From the NCBI RefSeq assembly GCF_000471905.2, contig NW_006500010.1, positions 2,451,947-2,515,946 of the forward strand: 64,000 nt of DNA. Direction: 5' to 3'. The notes beneath the pieces are model-generated. The model had not been told where the DNA came from. It made no database searches and saw nothing but the letters and a program-made list of their open reading frames with translations. This document shows, in pieces, positions 45,401-56,319 of this stretch; the first letter of the stretch is position 1; each line of letters begins with the position of its first letter. The translations under genes were made by a program, and so were the position numbers. Source of the DNA: Amborella trichopoda (Eukaryota; Streptophyta; Magnoliopsida; Amborellales; Amborellaceae).

Positions 45401-47950
45401 TGAAAGTGCGCACTCATTAAGTATAAGGAAGGAAGCCCTGACTGAAGAGTTACAAGACAGCAGGTAAGATGTGTTGCAAATATTCGTTCTCATCAGGCTA
45501 GGTTGTCAAAAAGAGATTGGCCTCACATTCATAAAGGAAAGAAAAGGCATAGCATTCTAAACCCATGATTATGCATTTTTTCTAATTTAGGAGCCTCACC
45601 TTTCTTTGATGGGTTCTGATCTTTTATCATACTATTTCATGAACTAATGCAATATTCTTTTCCAATGACTCAGAATTTTAGATTGCCTGTGAATATTTTT
45701 ACTTAGTTATTGTGATTCCTTGTATCTGTCTGAATGATCCCAATAGAGTGTCTTCTAAAGATGTATTTGCTCTCTATCTGTAAACTTTTCTGTCCACCTG
45801 GCTTTGAAAAATATATATGCACACTAATCTCTTTAACCATCTTTTTTATATATTAAAAAGAAAAGAACCGCTTTAACCATTGTCATGCAATAATATTGGT
45901 TCAATAGTTGGGTGTTTCTTGAACCGTTGGATATGTGTCAACTTGCAACTCATGATTGGCATATAGCAAGCATCGACTATTCTCTCGTTTTTTTTTTTTT
46001 GCCCGGTGGGGGGGGGGGGGGGGGGTAGATCAGTGCGGATTACAGGCCCGTACCCATTTTTAGAAATAGTCAACTTTTGAATATGTCGTTCCTAACAGTG
46101 TTTTCATATTATAACAGTTGGCTATGAACCATCTATGTATTTTTCTTGGGGATATTCCACTTGTACCCCTATATACTTATTTGTTTGTTGGCAAAGTCTT
46201 AACTTTCTAAAGTGATATAATGTGTTTGATGGATGTAGGGTGAAGAGTATCAGTTGTTCTGGCCGGAGCGTTCGGAATTTGTGAGAATGGCAGCTAAATT
46301 TGGTGCCACTATAGTGCCTTTTGGTGTTGTTGGAGAAGATGACATCGTGGAAGTAAGCTCTTAAAAGTTTACTTTGGCAGTCTGTAAAATTTCAATCCGA
46401 TATTGGGGAATTTACTGATCCTATTCGCGTCAAACACCATTTAGAACAAGAAAAAAAGATCCTGTTCATAGCAACCTAATATCTTTTTAGTGTAAAAATC
46501 CTTAAAGTTCTGCATTTATTGAGATTATCTTTTATGACTAGGAAAATGAACTTTTTTAAGTAGGAAAATAAATAATCTTTTAGTCTTCAATCTTCTCTTA
46601 ACTATCACTTGAATTTGTTTTGATAGCGTGGAATTAAACATGTGATTTTGGTCGGTGATTTGGTTCACGATGGGATTATGCATATTGTCTTAATTCATCA
46701 GGACCCATGTTCCAATCATTAGTTTGACATTCCTTTATGCTATAGCTTATGATATTTGTCATATCTCGATTGTTAGTCTGATCTAGTCCTTTTTGTAGTA
46801 GTTGGTTGTTGATTACAATGATTTGATGAGCTTCCCTCCAGCTAGAGACTTCATCAAGCAAGGAAATAAGGAGCATGTCAGATTAAGGTATTCTTTAAGT
46901 GTGTGCTCATGCTTGATGTCTTTCATTTTAAGCTGGGAAAGCTGGGTTTAGGAAGGTTCCTACAACTTTATATAAAATATATTGAAGTTAAATAAATGCT
47001 ACAATTGTTAATCTGATGTAGTTTTATGTATTATCATGTCAGAATGCTCTCAAGTGCTCGAGTCTTGATTTTGATAATCATTTTTATGTATTTTCTTTTA
47101 TTTTCTCTTGTATTACATTATTTATGACATGGATCCTTTTCTGATCGGCTTAGCTTATTATGAGAATATTAAGGTATGACCATATGTAACTATGTTTGGG
47201 ATGAAGATTACTTCAGCTTAGTTGAACTTCCTTTTAAAAAAAAAAAGGTTATTTCAGCTTAAAATTTCATTACTTGGTAACTTAAATATCATGTGTGAAG
47301 GTTGTAATTGTCAATGCTTGATGAAATCCCCTGTGAATTATACGACAAGCTTATGAACAGGTGAATATTTGTGACTTAGTCGAAGGGGTAACTACTTGTA
47401 TATTTGAGTTTCAAAAATTTATTTGCCCCCATGCAATTAACCTTCCTAAGTGTAACACTGTTATTTTTACATATTTGCATGCACCTTATACAAATCAGCT
47501 CTCCCTTTATTACTCTGCATCAATTACCTTGGTAAAGCACAACAGATAGTTACCATTTCCTTGTATAACAATCATCAGTGTACACATATCCAAAGAATTT
47601 TAAAAGCTTGAAGAGCTATTTAAGCTTGTGTTTCGGCTTGTGATAACAGGACTGATGTGACTGGGGAGTTAGCGAACCAAGACATGTATTGCCCTGGGCT
47701 TTTGCCAAAAATACCTGGGCGATTTTATTATTTGTTTGGGAAGCCTATTGAGACTAGAGAGAGAAAGGCTGAACTCAGAGACAAAGAGGAAGCACATAAG
47801 CTCTACGTGTACATAAAGTCAGAGGTGGAGAACATTATGTCCTTCTTAAGGAAGAAGAGAGAGGAGGACCCTTACAGGAGTTTATTACCGAGGGCTTTAT
47901 ATCAGGCGACATGGGGTTTCACTAAGGAAGTCCCCACATTTGAGCTATGA
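33276..47950 (+). CDS. Phytyl ester synthase / acyltransferase-like, chloroplastic (copy A), 13 coding exons, 729 aa
   Basis: Coding exons: 33276-33750, 34689-34740, 35764-35819, 36709-36867, 37222-37326, 38852-38958, 40137-40258, 41461-41569, 43976-44109, 44238-44607, 46239-46352, 46802-46887, 47650-47950. All junctions are GT..AG and keep one frame. The family (PES1/PES2-like) moves fatty acyl groups onto phytol and diacylglycerol in plastids, mainly during chlorophyll loss and nitrogen stress. A Ser/Arg-rich N-terminus (about 60 residues) fits a transit peptide. The hydrolase-fold half shows LPGMDGTGLGL (about 157-167) and the nucleophile elbow LLGDSLGG, with Ser222. Candidate catalytic partners are D362 (SGKDQMLPS) and H391 (DGGHAVLL). 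The acyltransferase half has GYHMLMGLELSP (about 476-487), LLYPGGVREALHRK (550-563) and VPFGVVGEDD. The C-terminus TFEL fits the family. Introns hold several MITEs, yet the reading frame is intact. Confidence 0.93.
34077..34472 (+). mobile_element. MULE-like MITE in intron 1 of copy A (M10)
   Basis: 396 bp flanked by TTTGCCAAA (34068-34076 and 34473-34481), an exact 9-bp duplication. The matching intron of copy B has a single '(T)TTGCCCAATGATG' site near 58137 and no element, which confirms the ends independently. GAGCC subfamily. Confidence 0.9.
34780..35160 (+). repeat. TATG/TGTG-rich tract in intron 2 of copy A
   Basis: Long purine-pyrimidine alternating low-complexity DNA. The same tract sits in intron 2 of copy B (58480-58850), so it predates the duplication. 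It yields spurious open frames. Confidence 0.75.
40977..41370 (-). mobile_element. MULE-like MITE in intron 7 of copy A (M11)
   Basis: 394 bp, reverse orientation, flanked by an exact TAATCTATT at 40968-40976 and 41371-41379. Ends are CGGTGTGGTTTGTATGAGGC and TTATATAAACTTTTTCC. Confidence 0.85.
41939..42415 (-). mobile_element. hAT-type MITE in intron 8 of copy A
   Basis: 477 bp with inverted ends CATTGTTCGCAAAAT and CAATGTTCGCAAAAT, flanked by exact GTTGACAC at 41931-41938 and 42416-42423. Homologous in reverse to 26473-26925. No protein coded. Confidence 0.88.
42666..43006. mobile_element. hAT-type MITE, TAGGGGTGGCAA family, in intron 8
   Basis: 341 bp with inverted ends TAGGGGTGGCAATGGGTC and TAGGGGTGGCAATTGGATC. 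Flanks TTGGGGAG and TTGGGGAA match 7 of 8. The inside is made of GGACC/GGGTC-rich words that give GC-rich false open frames on both strands. Confidence 0.85.
45198..45335 (+). repeat. Two-unit tandem repeat, 69 bp, in intron 10 of copy A
   Basis: Units at 45198 and 45267, beginning TTGACAAACACTGATTATG, differ at one or two bases. Confidence 0.9.
45988..46025 (+). repeat. T-run and 18-base G-run in intron 10 of copy A
   Basis: A 13-base T-run, GCCCGGT, then 18 Gs. Such a homopolymer is error-prone, so its length is uncertain. Confidence 0.7.
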
Positions 47951-49263
47951 AAGGCTGGTATGAAGGTGTATTTTATCACTTGTTGGTTGTATAGTGGTGA
48001 GATAAGATGTGCAATTCAGAGGATATTCATATTAAATCTGATGGTTTCATTCATTTATCTTCTTCAGGCTTCTGCACTACTTGGTTCAATTGATTGCCTC
48101 AAAAATCTTGTACAACAGTTATTAAGTTTAAATGCTAAAGCTTGTGCCTCTGGCCACATGAGTGATATCTTTGACGAATTTCGCTAAAATTGACAAATTT
48201 TGGATACTTTAAACCTACTTTATTTTTACGGAATCTTGTTGCTCATGCATTCAACTTGCCTAACTATACAGACATGCCCTCATGACCGACCACAAAAGAA
48301 GATGGAAATTAAACAACTCCGATAAAGAACATGAAGTTCAGAAACTAAGTCTTTTGCTTAATTAGTAAAGCACTTTTTTAAAAAGCATTCATGCAATGAA
48401 CAATCTTTTTGTATGCTTGGTTGCTTAGAGAGAGAAGGGGAAAAGAGATACGAGAGATTCACATAAAAAAATTTCTTATTAATTAAATAAAATATATAGA
48501 AATCTAGAAGGGGGCACACGTTTTGTGCTTTGGAGAAAATGATGGCAAGTGATATAAATAAAATATATAGAAATCTGGAAGAGGGTTCGTTTTGTGTTTT
48601 TTTGAAAATGATGGCAAGTGATATCTTTGGAATGTCAATCAACAAGTTTCTTTGAATGTTTCACGACTTTTCAAACTTTGGCATAATTTTCACTGTGAAA
48701 AGAGTGAAGGAAATTTTAAGTTCATTGGACATGTATGCTGAAAATGTATCTTTTGTTTCTGGTGTTATAATATTTTGTTCTTCCTTCATGTTTCCTTACC
48801 GGTTATAAGTATATGTAATTTTAATTCTTCCCAAAGCATTTCTGAGGTAACAACAATATTGCAAAAATGACATATTTTAGAAATAATAGCCCTATAATAT
48901 TGGAAAAAAACTATTTTTTAATGAAAACTCATTAATTAATTAAATGAAATGAAATGAAACTCTTGGTTTTTAAACACAGAAGATTTGAAATCTTTATTTA
49001 ATATTATTGCAATCAGCGGGCTCAAAATCTTACCATAATGCATGGCCTAATGGCATCCACCCCGGCATTTGGAGGGATGATTGGGTCTGTCTGGCGGAAC
49101 TTGGAGGGATCATTGGGTCTGTCTCGAGCAGTCGAAGAGCAACTGGAAGGGACTTTAAATTTAGCCGCACCAACCATGGTATAATAATCTTTTCTTTTTT
49201 TTTAATTGAATCAAACCCAATTATCCCATGCATGGTGCGTCTTCTTTTTATACCTCCTAGAAG
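47951..49263. other. 3' flank of copy A, no further gene seen
   Basis: A possible 3' UTR follows the stop, with no firm poly(A) site. Tandem units of 71 bp (48484 and 48555) and a short GGAGGGAT(G/C)ATTGGGTCTGTCT doublet near 49070-49125 are the only structure. Confidence 0.4.
48484..48623 (+). repeat. Two-unit tandem repeat, 71 bp
   Basis: Units begin TAAATAAAATATATAGAAAT at 48484 and 48555 and share the GAAAATGATGGCAAGTGATA end. Confidence 0.88.
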
Positions 49264-49273
49264 TGCCATCACT

Positions 49274-50163
49274 ATTTTTTTTTTTTTTTTGACAAATGTT
49301 CGAATCTTTATTAAATAACTTAAACAAAGCAAATCACATCAGAAGACACAGACAGAGAAGGCAAAGAAGTGCCTCCTTTAACGAGGGAGTCTGTTATATA
49401 GTTGGCTTCACGATAAACATGCCAACTAAATCCATGATTTCCAACCAAAGAGACCGAAGTAGTCATGGGGTACACGATTTCTTAATACACAAATTAATAA
49501 CATTTAGTGAGTCACCTTCGTAGATACAACAATGAGCGAGATTTTTAGATATAATGAGCTTCAAACCTTGTAATAAAGAAGCAAGCTCCGCATGATTAGC
49601 CGTAGCAACCTCAATAGGACCCGCATAAGAAATAATGGTCTCACCAAGCTCATTGCCTAGAACACCTCCTATGCCAGCCAAACCTGGATTACTGAGAGAG
49701 CTACCATCGAAATTTAGTTTGAAACGGTCTGTCTCTGGTGGAGACTAGAAGCAACACGAACGCATCTTCACTTTACCCCTGAGAAACAAATTTTGCAGAT
49801 TAATGAAGACGTCCGCTTTAAAAAGGCCCGAACATTTTTTTGTGACCGAATACCATTGCCAAAGGGAATGCTTTATATTGTCTAACAACCAGTCAAAGGA
49901 ATGCTAATACCATCAAAAGTACACCTATTCATTTCCTTCTAAATTTCCGAAACCACTGCTCCTCGAGCAATACACCAGATCAAAGAACCTTCAGAGAGGA
50001 GATGAGAAAAAGAGAACTGAGTAATAATGTCCAAAACCGACCTAAGAAGAGCAGCATGGATTCCAAATAGGTTGAAAAAACCATACCAAATAGTTAATGC
50101 CACATAATATTAAAGAAAAAGATGGTTCCAGTTTCCTCATCAAGTTTACACATAAGAAAAAAT
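49274..50163 (-). mobile_element. 5'-truncated L1-type LINE with 10-bp target duplication
   Basis: TGCCATCACT flanks it exactly (49264-49273 and 50164-50173). On the minus strand it ends in an A-tail, seen as a T-run at about 49276-49290. It encodes an RNase H domain piece (49463-49681: AGIGGVLGNELGE, ELASLLQGLKL, EGDSLNVINL). Upstream is zinc-knuckle RT C-terminus-like sequence (IWKEMNRCTFDG). It is 890 bp with several stops upstream of the RNase H part. Confidence 0.85.
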
Positions 50164-50173
50164 TGCCATCACT

Positions 50174-51400
50174 TAGCTCTCAAAAATAGCTCGATCTCTT
50201 TAAACTTCCTAGCTTTCTAAACTTTATCTTTACCAACAACCTAATCAAAACCAATCTCTTCCTACCAATCAAGGCTTTTAAAAAAAAGAATGCCACCCCC
50301 AAAAATAGTGTCAAATGGGTGGATCGACGATCCGGATAAGAGAAAATAGTGTTGCATATGTAGATTGGCGATCCTGATTGAAGAATCGGCTAGATTGGCA
50401 TGTTTTGACTATAAAAAATTTCAAAAAATCACTAAAAATCTCTAAAAAAAATTTTTAAGAAAAATTAGGGGTGTTATATTATGTACTTTCATTATTTGCA
50501 AAAATATGTAAATAGAAACATTTCCCTATCTGGATGTCTATATAATTATTAATTATAGTATAATATTATAATATTGCATCAAAATTATTACAAATTGTTA
50601 AAAAAACACTCATATTACAAGATTGAAAAAAATAATGCCCATTCTAAAGTGAAATTAGCAAAACATTTATTAATTCGCTTTACTTATCCAAAATTACCAC
50701 AATCTAACTAACTATATATTATTACTGAAATGGAAATTGTTTGTTTATATTTAATTAGTATTATACTATACAAATAAGAACATATCCAAATTTTTTCTTA
50801 TAATATCATCTAATTTAAAAAAATTTATTTATAACTACAAGAAAAAATTATACATCATATAATTTATAGTGCAAATAAATTAATAAATAAAAATACAAGA
50901 TTTCATTATCAATGTATAATAATTAAGGATAGTATTAAAATAATTATAATTAGAAAATTAATAGAAATCACTTCATTATCCTATGATTAAAAAAAACAAA
51001 GACCTTATAAATTTTAATGTTATGACATTAAAAAAAAAAAAAAAAAAAATTTGAACCTGAAAAATGCCAAATAAAGATATCAAAATTCAGAAAAAAAAAA
51101 AAGAGTTAAATTATATACTATGTACATTGTCTAGTTTATTTTACTTAATCAAAACTTTTTGTGGTTAGTTTTTATTTTCATCAACTGGACCTTACTTGGA
51201 TTATATGGTTTACTTCGTGTTTATTTACACTGCCTCTTGACAACAAGCACAACAACTACAATAATAATAGCGACAATTATAAATATATATATCAGTTATA
51301 GTTTTCGTTATTACTAAAATATCAAATAGTTTCATTTATTACTGAAATGTTTGTTTTTTTTCATTTCATAACGAAATTTTTAAAAAAATATTTTTTATTC
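50174..51400. other. Very AT-rich spacer, no gene seen
   Basis: Long A/T blocks with poly-A runs near 51030-51048 and 51092-51103. No frame or conserved motif. A GATCGACGATCCG-type word at about 50323 recalls the inner part of hAT MITEs. Confidence 0.4.
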
Positions 51401-51402
51401 CT

Positions 51403-51650
51403 GTTCAGTTTTTGAATAACCGAAATGGCTAGATTTTCGACTGTTCAAAAATCGAAAATAAGCTAATTTTGGTTCTTGAACAACAGAAAATAGAGAGGCT
51501 CGTTTAAGTTTCTGGAATACGCAGTTCTATTTTCGGTTGTGCAACATTCGAAAATGTCATATTTCTGGTTGTTCAACATAAGAAATATCGTATTTTTGGG
51601 GGTTGAATAACCGAAACTAAGACTTCTGTCCTATTTTCGATCGTTTTAAA
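51403..51650. repeat. Array of short imperfect palindromes
   Basis: Five or more units approach the palindrome ATTTTCGGTTGTTCAACAAC-CGAAAAT. They are at 51433-51459, 51466-51491, 51529-51555, 51560-51587 and 51590-51616, with half-units at each edge. The first and third keep ATTTTCG/CGAAAAT arms exactly; the fourth keeps ATTTCT/AGAAAT. Units lie about 30 bp apart, except for one 60-bp step. Confidence 0.65.
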
Positions 51651-51719
51651 GTACCGGCTACACTGATACTATAATATTTTAAGGAATAAACAATAAAAAA
51701 TGGTAAGACCGGGCTTAAA

Positions 51720-52130
51720 AAAATGGTAAGACCGGTTGAAGGCCTGTAAGGGCCCAGCTTTCCAAAAACTAAGAATTACCCTTACAAAAATAATAAGACT
51801 AAAAATAAATTTGAATAAAAAATACCAATTCAACGCCACTTCTTCCGATTCGATATTCTCGCTCGAAAGAATTCAAACTAGCTGAAGCCCGTGTGAACCG
51901 AGCTTTCCAAAATATAAGATAAGACTTGTTAAAAAAACAAAAGAGAAAAAAATAAAAAAAAAATTGAATAAAAAATATTAATCTAATGCTACTTCTTTCG
52001 TCTGCCATCCGATAGCTCTCAAAAAATTGAGCTTGGTATTCTCGCCCCCAAAATAATCAAACTCTATAATCTCGGTCTAGCTCGATATTCTTGCTTTAAA
52101 AAAAATCAAATTCTATAATCTCGAGCAATC
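51720..52130 (+). repeat. Degenerate repeats with GATATTCTCGCTC-type words
   Basis: 'CGATATTCT(C/T)GC' recurs near 51850, 52036 and 52084. 'AGCTTTCCAAAA' recurs near 51757 and 51901, about 144 bp apart, suggesting an old tandem duplication. Confidence 0.5.
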
Positions 52131-52543
52131 TTGGAGTTTTGAAATGCTTTAAGATGAAATTTTCTTGAACTCAAGCATTGTGTAATTGAAAAACTTATAC
52201 TGTATCTTGGATCTCTGAAGTGATTTGATGCGTTTGATGGATGAAGGGTGAATTAGACAAGTTGGTTTGGCCATAGAAGTAAGCTCTTAAAAGTTTACTT
52301 TGGCAGTCGTAAAATTTGAATTTTGTTATGGTGGTATTTACTCATCGTCTTCATGTCAAGGACCATTCAGACAAAGGAAAAATGAAAACTTAATACCTTT
52401 CCGGTCGACAAATCACATACATTTATTTGTAGTTCTGCATTTGTTGGGATTATTTTTAGAACTATGAAAATGGGCTTTTTGAGTAGGAAAATAAATAATA
52501 TTTTATGTGCCTTTGGTGTTCTTTTGACTATCATTTGAATTTG

Positions 52544-54697
52544 TTTTTGTTTTACCAAATAGTCTACATTATATTTCACCCTAAAACATTATCTTTTTTT
52601 TTTAAGAAAAGGTGAGTTTCATTGAGATAATGAAAGTTACAAGGAGAAGGAAAACAAAAGAAAAGAAGGTGAAGGGAAGAAGAGAAGAGAGGAGAGATAG
52701 GGGAGAAAGAAGAAAAGGAAAAAAAAGGGAGAAAAAAGGAAAAGGAAAACCCCGGTCTCAATCAGGATGTGACCTCATTAGCCAAAGAATTTGCCTCTGA
52801 ATTATAACCACGAACAATATGGGAGCAGGAGACTTCAATCCCAAAAAGCAACAACATGATTTCGTCAATGAGACTACTCAACCTCCATGGTGTTGAGTCC
52901 AGGCGATGACACTAAGAAATTGTTGGTATTTTTGGTTTGAAAAATACTTAAGTGTATTTCAAAACAACATTTTGTTTTTATTGTACTTTCTTAAAATGCC
53001 TTTGTAAAGAGAGGAACATGTGGGTTTGAATCCCACATTCCAGAGGAGAGACTTTGTTGAGCCATATTTAAGAGTATGCTTTCCATTCAATATACTTTAA
53101 GCACAAAGGAGAGAGAACGCACATGTGTAGAGCACGCATGCACGTGCGGCTTGGAGGGAGATCCAACGGTCATCTAGCCGTTAATGCATGTGTGAGACAT
53201 CCAACGATCATCTAGCTATTGATGAGAGATGGAGGCAACAACCATCAATGGGCAGCTTCTTGGTGCTCTCTAACAAGGGTCATCTTGGTGCGCTCTAACA
53301 GGAGCCTTGGACCTCCTACATGTTTTTTGGACACTTCAAATTTTTTTCAAACCTCTAGCAATACACCATTCTCTACAATTCCAACAAGAAAACCTATGTG
53401 CTAAACTCTCTCTCTCTACTCGATTTTATCTCTTTTTCTCTCAAAACTATCAAGACTCTGGTGTCTATTGTGTGGGTTCTAACTTCCAAGTTTAAGTGCA
53501 TACAGCTAGGAACATTGAAAAAGACCTCTTTGTTTTCCTGTATCCCAAGGACGAATTGCGCTTCATATGTACATCAAATAATCTATCAAAGGGGGGCAAA
53601 TATTATAGTGCTCCTGCATGCCCGAAAACAAGAAGAGTTCGAGATCTAATTTTACAAATTGTATTATTTTCTACCCTCATTTCACCTTGCCCAAACTCCA
53701 ACAGAAATGACATTCGATGAGTCACCGCAATTATAACCCTATGGCGAGAGGGATCCAAAAGGGCCACACCCTTTCATACCGCCCAAAGCTCAACTTCGTT
53801 GGCCTCGCATAGATGCAGTCTCCTTAAGTAAGTCTACAGAACGGAGCCCAAGTGATCTCGAAGGAGACCCCCATAGCTTGCAATGAGACCTTTTACACTG
53901 CCATCAAAATTAAGTTTAAACCAACCCTCGGGTGGCGCTACCTTGACAAAACGTTTGGTGGGACAATTGGGTTTAAATTGTAGGAGCAGTGAGTAGTTTG
54001 AGAATATAAAGTCTCTGGGTACAACTTTTAGGGGAAGAAAAGTATAGACCCAAAGAGTGATCGATCACTTAATGGCTTCAATAAAGGAAGGCAACTCTCT
54101 GTTGCACCCCTCGAAAGTTCTCAAATTCTGCTCTCTTCATAGGTTCCAGGTGATTGCAACAACTGAGATCCTCTAGAGTTGAATTCCCAATGAGGAGAAA
54201 GGAGGGATCCACAATTATTGTAGCCAGGCATTTGTCTCAGCATATCTGGGTCCAATCCAATTAGCAAAACTGAGCAACCAATCCCATAAGGCTGTGGCAA
54301 AAGTGCAGTGGATGAAGAGATGGTCTATATACTATTCATTGCTTTTGTAGAGCAAATAAATATTAGTGAGGATGAACCCCAATCTCCTCAGCCAATGAAT
54401 AGTGATAAGCCTCTTATAACCAAGAAGCCATAAAAGTGTCTTGACTCGATGAGGGACTTTGCACTTCCAGAACTTAGCAAGGGAAGACTTGCCTTTGATA
54501 TAGCCGTCTCTATAGATCGCATGGTATAAAGAAGAAGCTGATAACTGACCATTAAGTTCTAGGTACCAGATAATCCTATATGGTTTCTGGGGATAATAAC
54601 ATAAGGCATATAACGATGCCAACAAACCCTTGAATTGTTCGTCAACAGAAGCATCAACCCTCCAAGTACTAATCCTGATATCCCAAACCAGATAATC
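52544..54697 (-). mobile_element. L1-type LINE inserted in copy C, carrying a solo LTR
   Basis: Flanked by CTATCATTTGAATT(T/G)G at 52528-52543 and 54698-54713. These sit where copy A has one 'CTATCACTTGAATTTG', so the duplication is independently supported. The minus strand gives L1 C-terminal words: near 54332-54625 the zinc-knuckle region (KCKVPHRVKTLLWLLGYKRL) and further on RNase H-like EVELWAVW. The tail region is unusual: a T-run lies at about 52591-52600, after 45 bp of other sequence. Many stops. Confidence 0.8.
52921..53703 (+). mobile_element. Solo LTR, probably Ty1/copia, inside the L1
   Basis: 783 bp, starts TGTTGG and ends CCAACA, flanked by exact GAAAT (52916-52920 and 53704-53708). 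A TATTTAAG TATA-like word near 53068 suggests + orientation. No internal region remains, as expected after recombination between two LTRs. The copia assignment rests on end sequence and size. Confidence 0.8.
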
Positions 54698-55338
54698 CTA
54701 TCATTTGAATTGGTTTTGATGGTATGGAATTATACATGTGATTTAGTTCATGGTGGGATTATGCAAGTTGTCTTAATGTAGTTGAACCTACATTCCAATC
54801 ATTAGTTTGATATTCCTTTATGCTGTAGTTATAGATATTTGTTATATCTTGATTGTTAGTTTGATATAGCCCCTTTTGTAGCAGTTGGTTGTTGATTACA
54901 ATGATTTGATGAGCTTCCCTCCAGTTAGACATTGGATCAAGCTACAAAGTAAGAAGACTATCAGATTAAGGTATTCTTTGGAGTGTGTGCTTATGCTTGA
55001 TCTTTTTCATGTTAAGCTGGGTTTAGGAAGGCTCCTACAACTTTGTACGAAGTGTGATTAAAAGTTAACTAAATCTACAATTGTTAATTTGACTTGGATT
55101 TATACATTATGGCTCAATTTAAGCCAATAACCAGTAAACAACAATGTTTTATAGCAGAAATAAGAACCAAGAAGGAAATCACAATAGAAGGAACGAACAT
55201 GCGGATTCGAGTCCTCCACTATGGGGCTCACAAGCACAAGAGAAAAGAAAAAGAAAAACACCCACAAAAAATACCTCTCTCTCTTTCTACAAAAAAACAA
55301 CGTTTTTTTTAGTCCATAAAAACTAATCCTTTTACAAT

Positions 55339-55720
55339 GGGGTTCAGTTTGTATAGAGCCTAGGCTCTAAACAATCAAATTAGAGGCTACCTTCAAATAG
55401 TGTTCATAAATGTGATTTCAACGCTGAAAATCTTTGTGATAGCCTTAAAATATATTTTCATCTTTTTTTGTAAAGTTTAAAGGTTCAAAAACAGTGGTCT
55501 ATGAAAACTTGGAAATCTTAAAAATTGAAAGTCCAAAAATGCATTATAAAATATACTATTCCCAAAACTTGAAATCCAATTTTTTCTCATGTCCATACAT
55601 CTTGATATCGAAATGATTAATTTGAAGATATTTGAGCATCAAAACAATCTCTTCAAGTGAAAATTTTAATATAGGCTCTAATTTGATAGTTTAGAGCCTT
55701 GGCGGTATATAAACTTTTCC
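55339..55720 (-). mobile_element. MULE-like MITE, GAGCC subfamily (M12)
   Basis: Reverse copy, from GGGGTTCAGTTTGTATAGAGCC to GCGGTATATAAACTTTTCC. TTTACAAT flanks both sides (55331-55338, 55722-55729), with one more uncertain base making nine. Confidence 0.75.
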
Positions 55721-55932
55721 CTTTACAATTCCGTAGGTTCTCTTTTCCATAATCTTCTATCAAACTCTCTAAAAAGATAAAAAACTACCATCCTATTACT
55801 TATTCCACAACTAATCCAACTCGTAAAATATTTCTTATTATCTCATGTTCCCAGTGAAGGACAAGAGATATGCTTCCTTCAATTCACGAACTTCCTGAAG
55901 CAACTCAACAAAAACGGTACTCATAACGAAAA

Positions 55933-56319
55933 GGGCAAAGTTTATATAAGGTTGCAACTTTAAAATGTAGAATAATAGATGCATCTCAAAAATCTATCGG
56001 AAATGTTGATTTACTATTTAAAAAACCCTCCAATCGATCATCTCGACATCGAGATGCATGAATATGAAAAAAAAGTTTTAAGTCTCGAAAATAGTACATC
56101 TTGCAACACATTATCTAGACCGTCTATTTTTAAGATTTTCATATATTTATAGATCTACTTGATTTTAACTATTTTTGGAATATAAAATTTCTAATTAGGT
56201 ATAAAAATAGATTTTAAGATAATACTATATATTTTTTTAGAACAAAATTATATGTTAATAAAATTTTAATGTGTCTTAATTGGATTGTTTAAAGTTGCAA
56301 CCTTATAGAAACCACACCC
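55933..56319 (+). mobile_element. MULE-like MITE, AAGGTTGCAACCTT subfamily (M13)
   Basis: Starts AAAGTTTATATAAGGTTGCA and ends GTTGCAACCTTATAGAAACC. Full length, with no recognisable target duplication. It lies about 450 bp before the copy B leader exon. Confidence 0.7.

Larger units (their letters stand above)
52200..55110 (+). pseudogene. Copy C: decayed remnant of a third phytyl ester synthase gene (exons 11-12)
   Basis: About 52200-52543 matches the region around exon 11 of copy A. The exon itself is reduced to 32 bp (52247-52278 against 114 bp) and its acceptor is changed to AAG, while the donor flank GTAAGCTCTTAAAAGTTTAC is kept. About 54698-55110 matches intron 11, exon 12 and the start of intron 12. 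Exon 12 (54885-54970) is still 86 bp and open (LVVDYNDLMSFPP, then VRHWIKLQSK), with AG and GT sites kept. Exons 1-10 and 13 are not found nearby. An L1 insertion separates the two halves. It cannot make a working enzyme. Confidence 0.88.

Noticed and set aside
49007-49332. Overlapping open frames on both strands
   Set aside because: They span the 3' tail of the L1 and a short direct repeat; no recognisable protein.
53020-53045. tRNA B-box-like word GGGTTTGAATCCCACA
   Set aside because: It lies inside the solo LTR, with no A box or acceptor stem; chance likeness.
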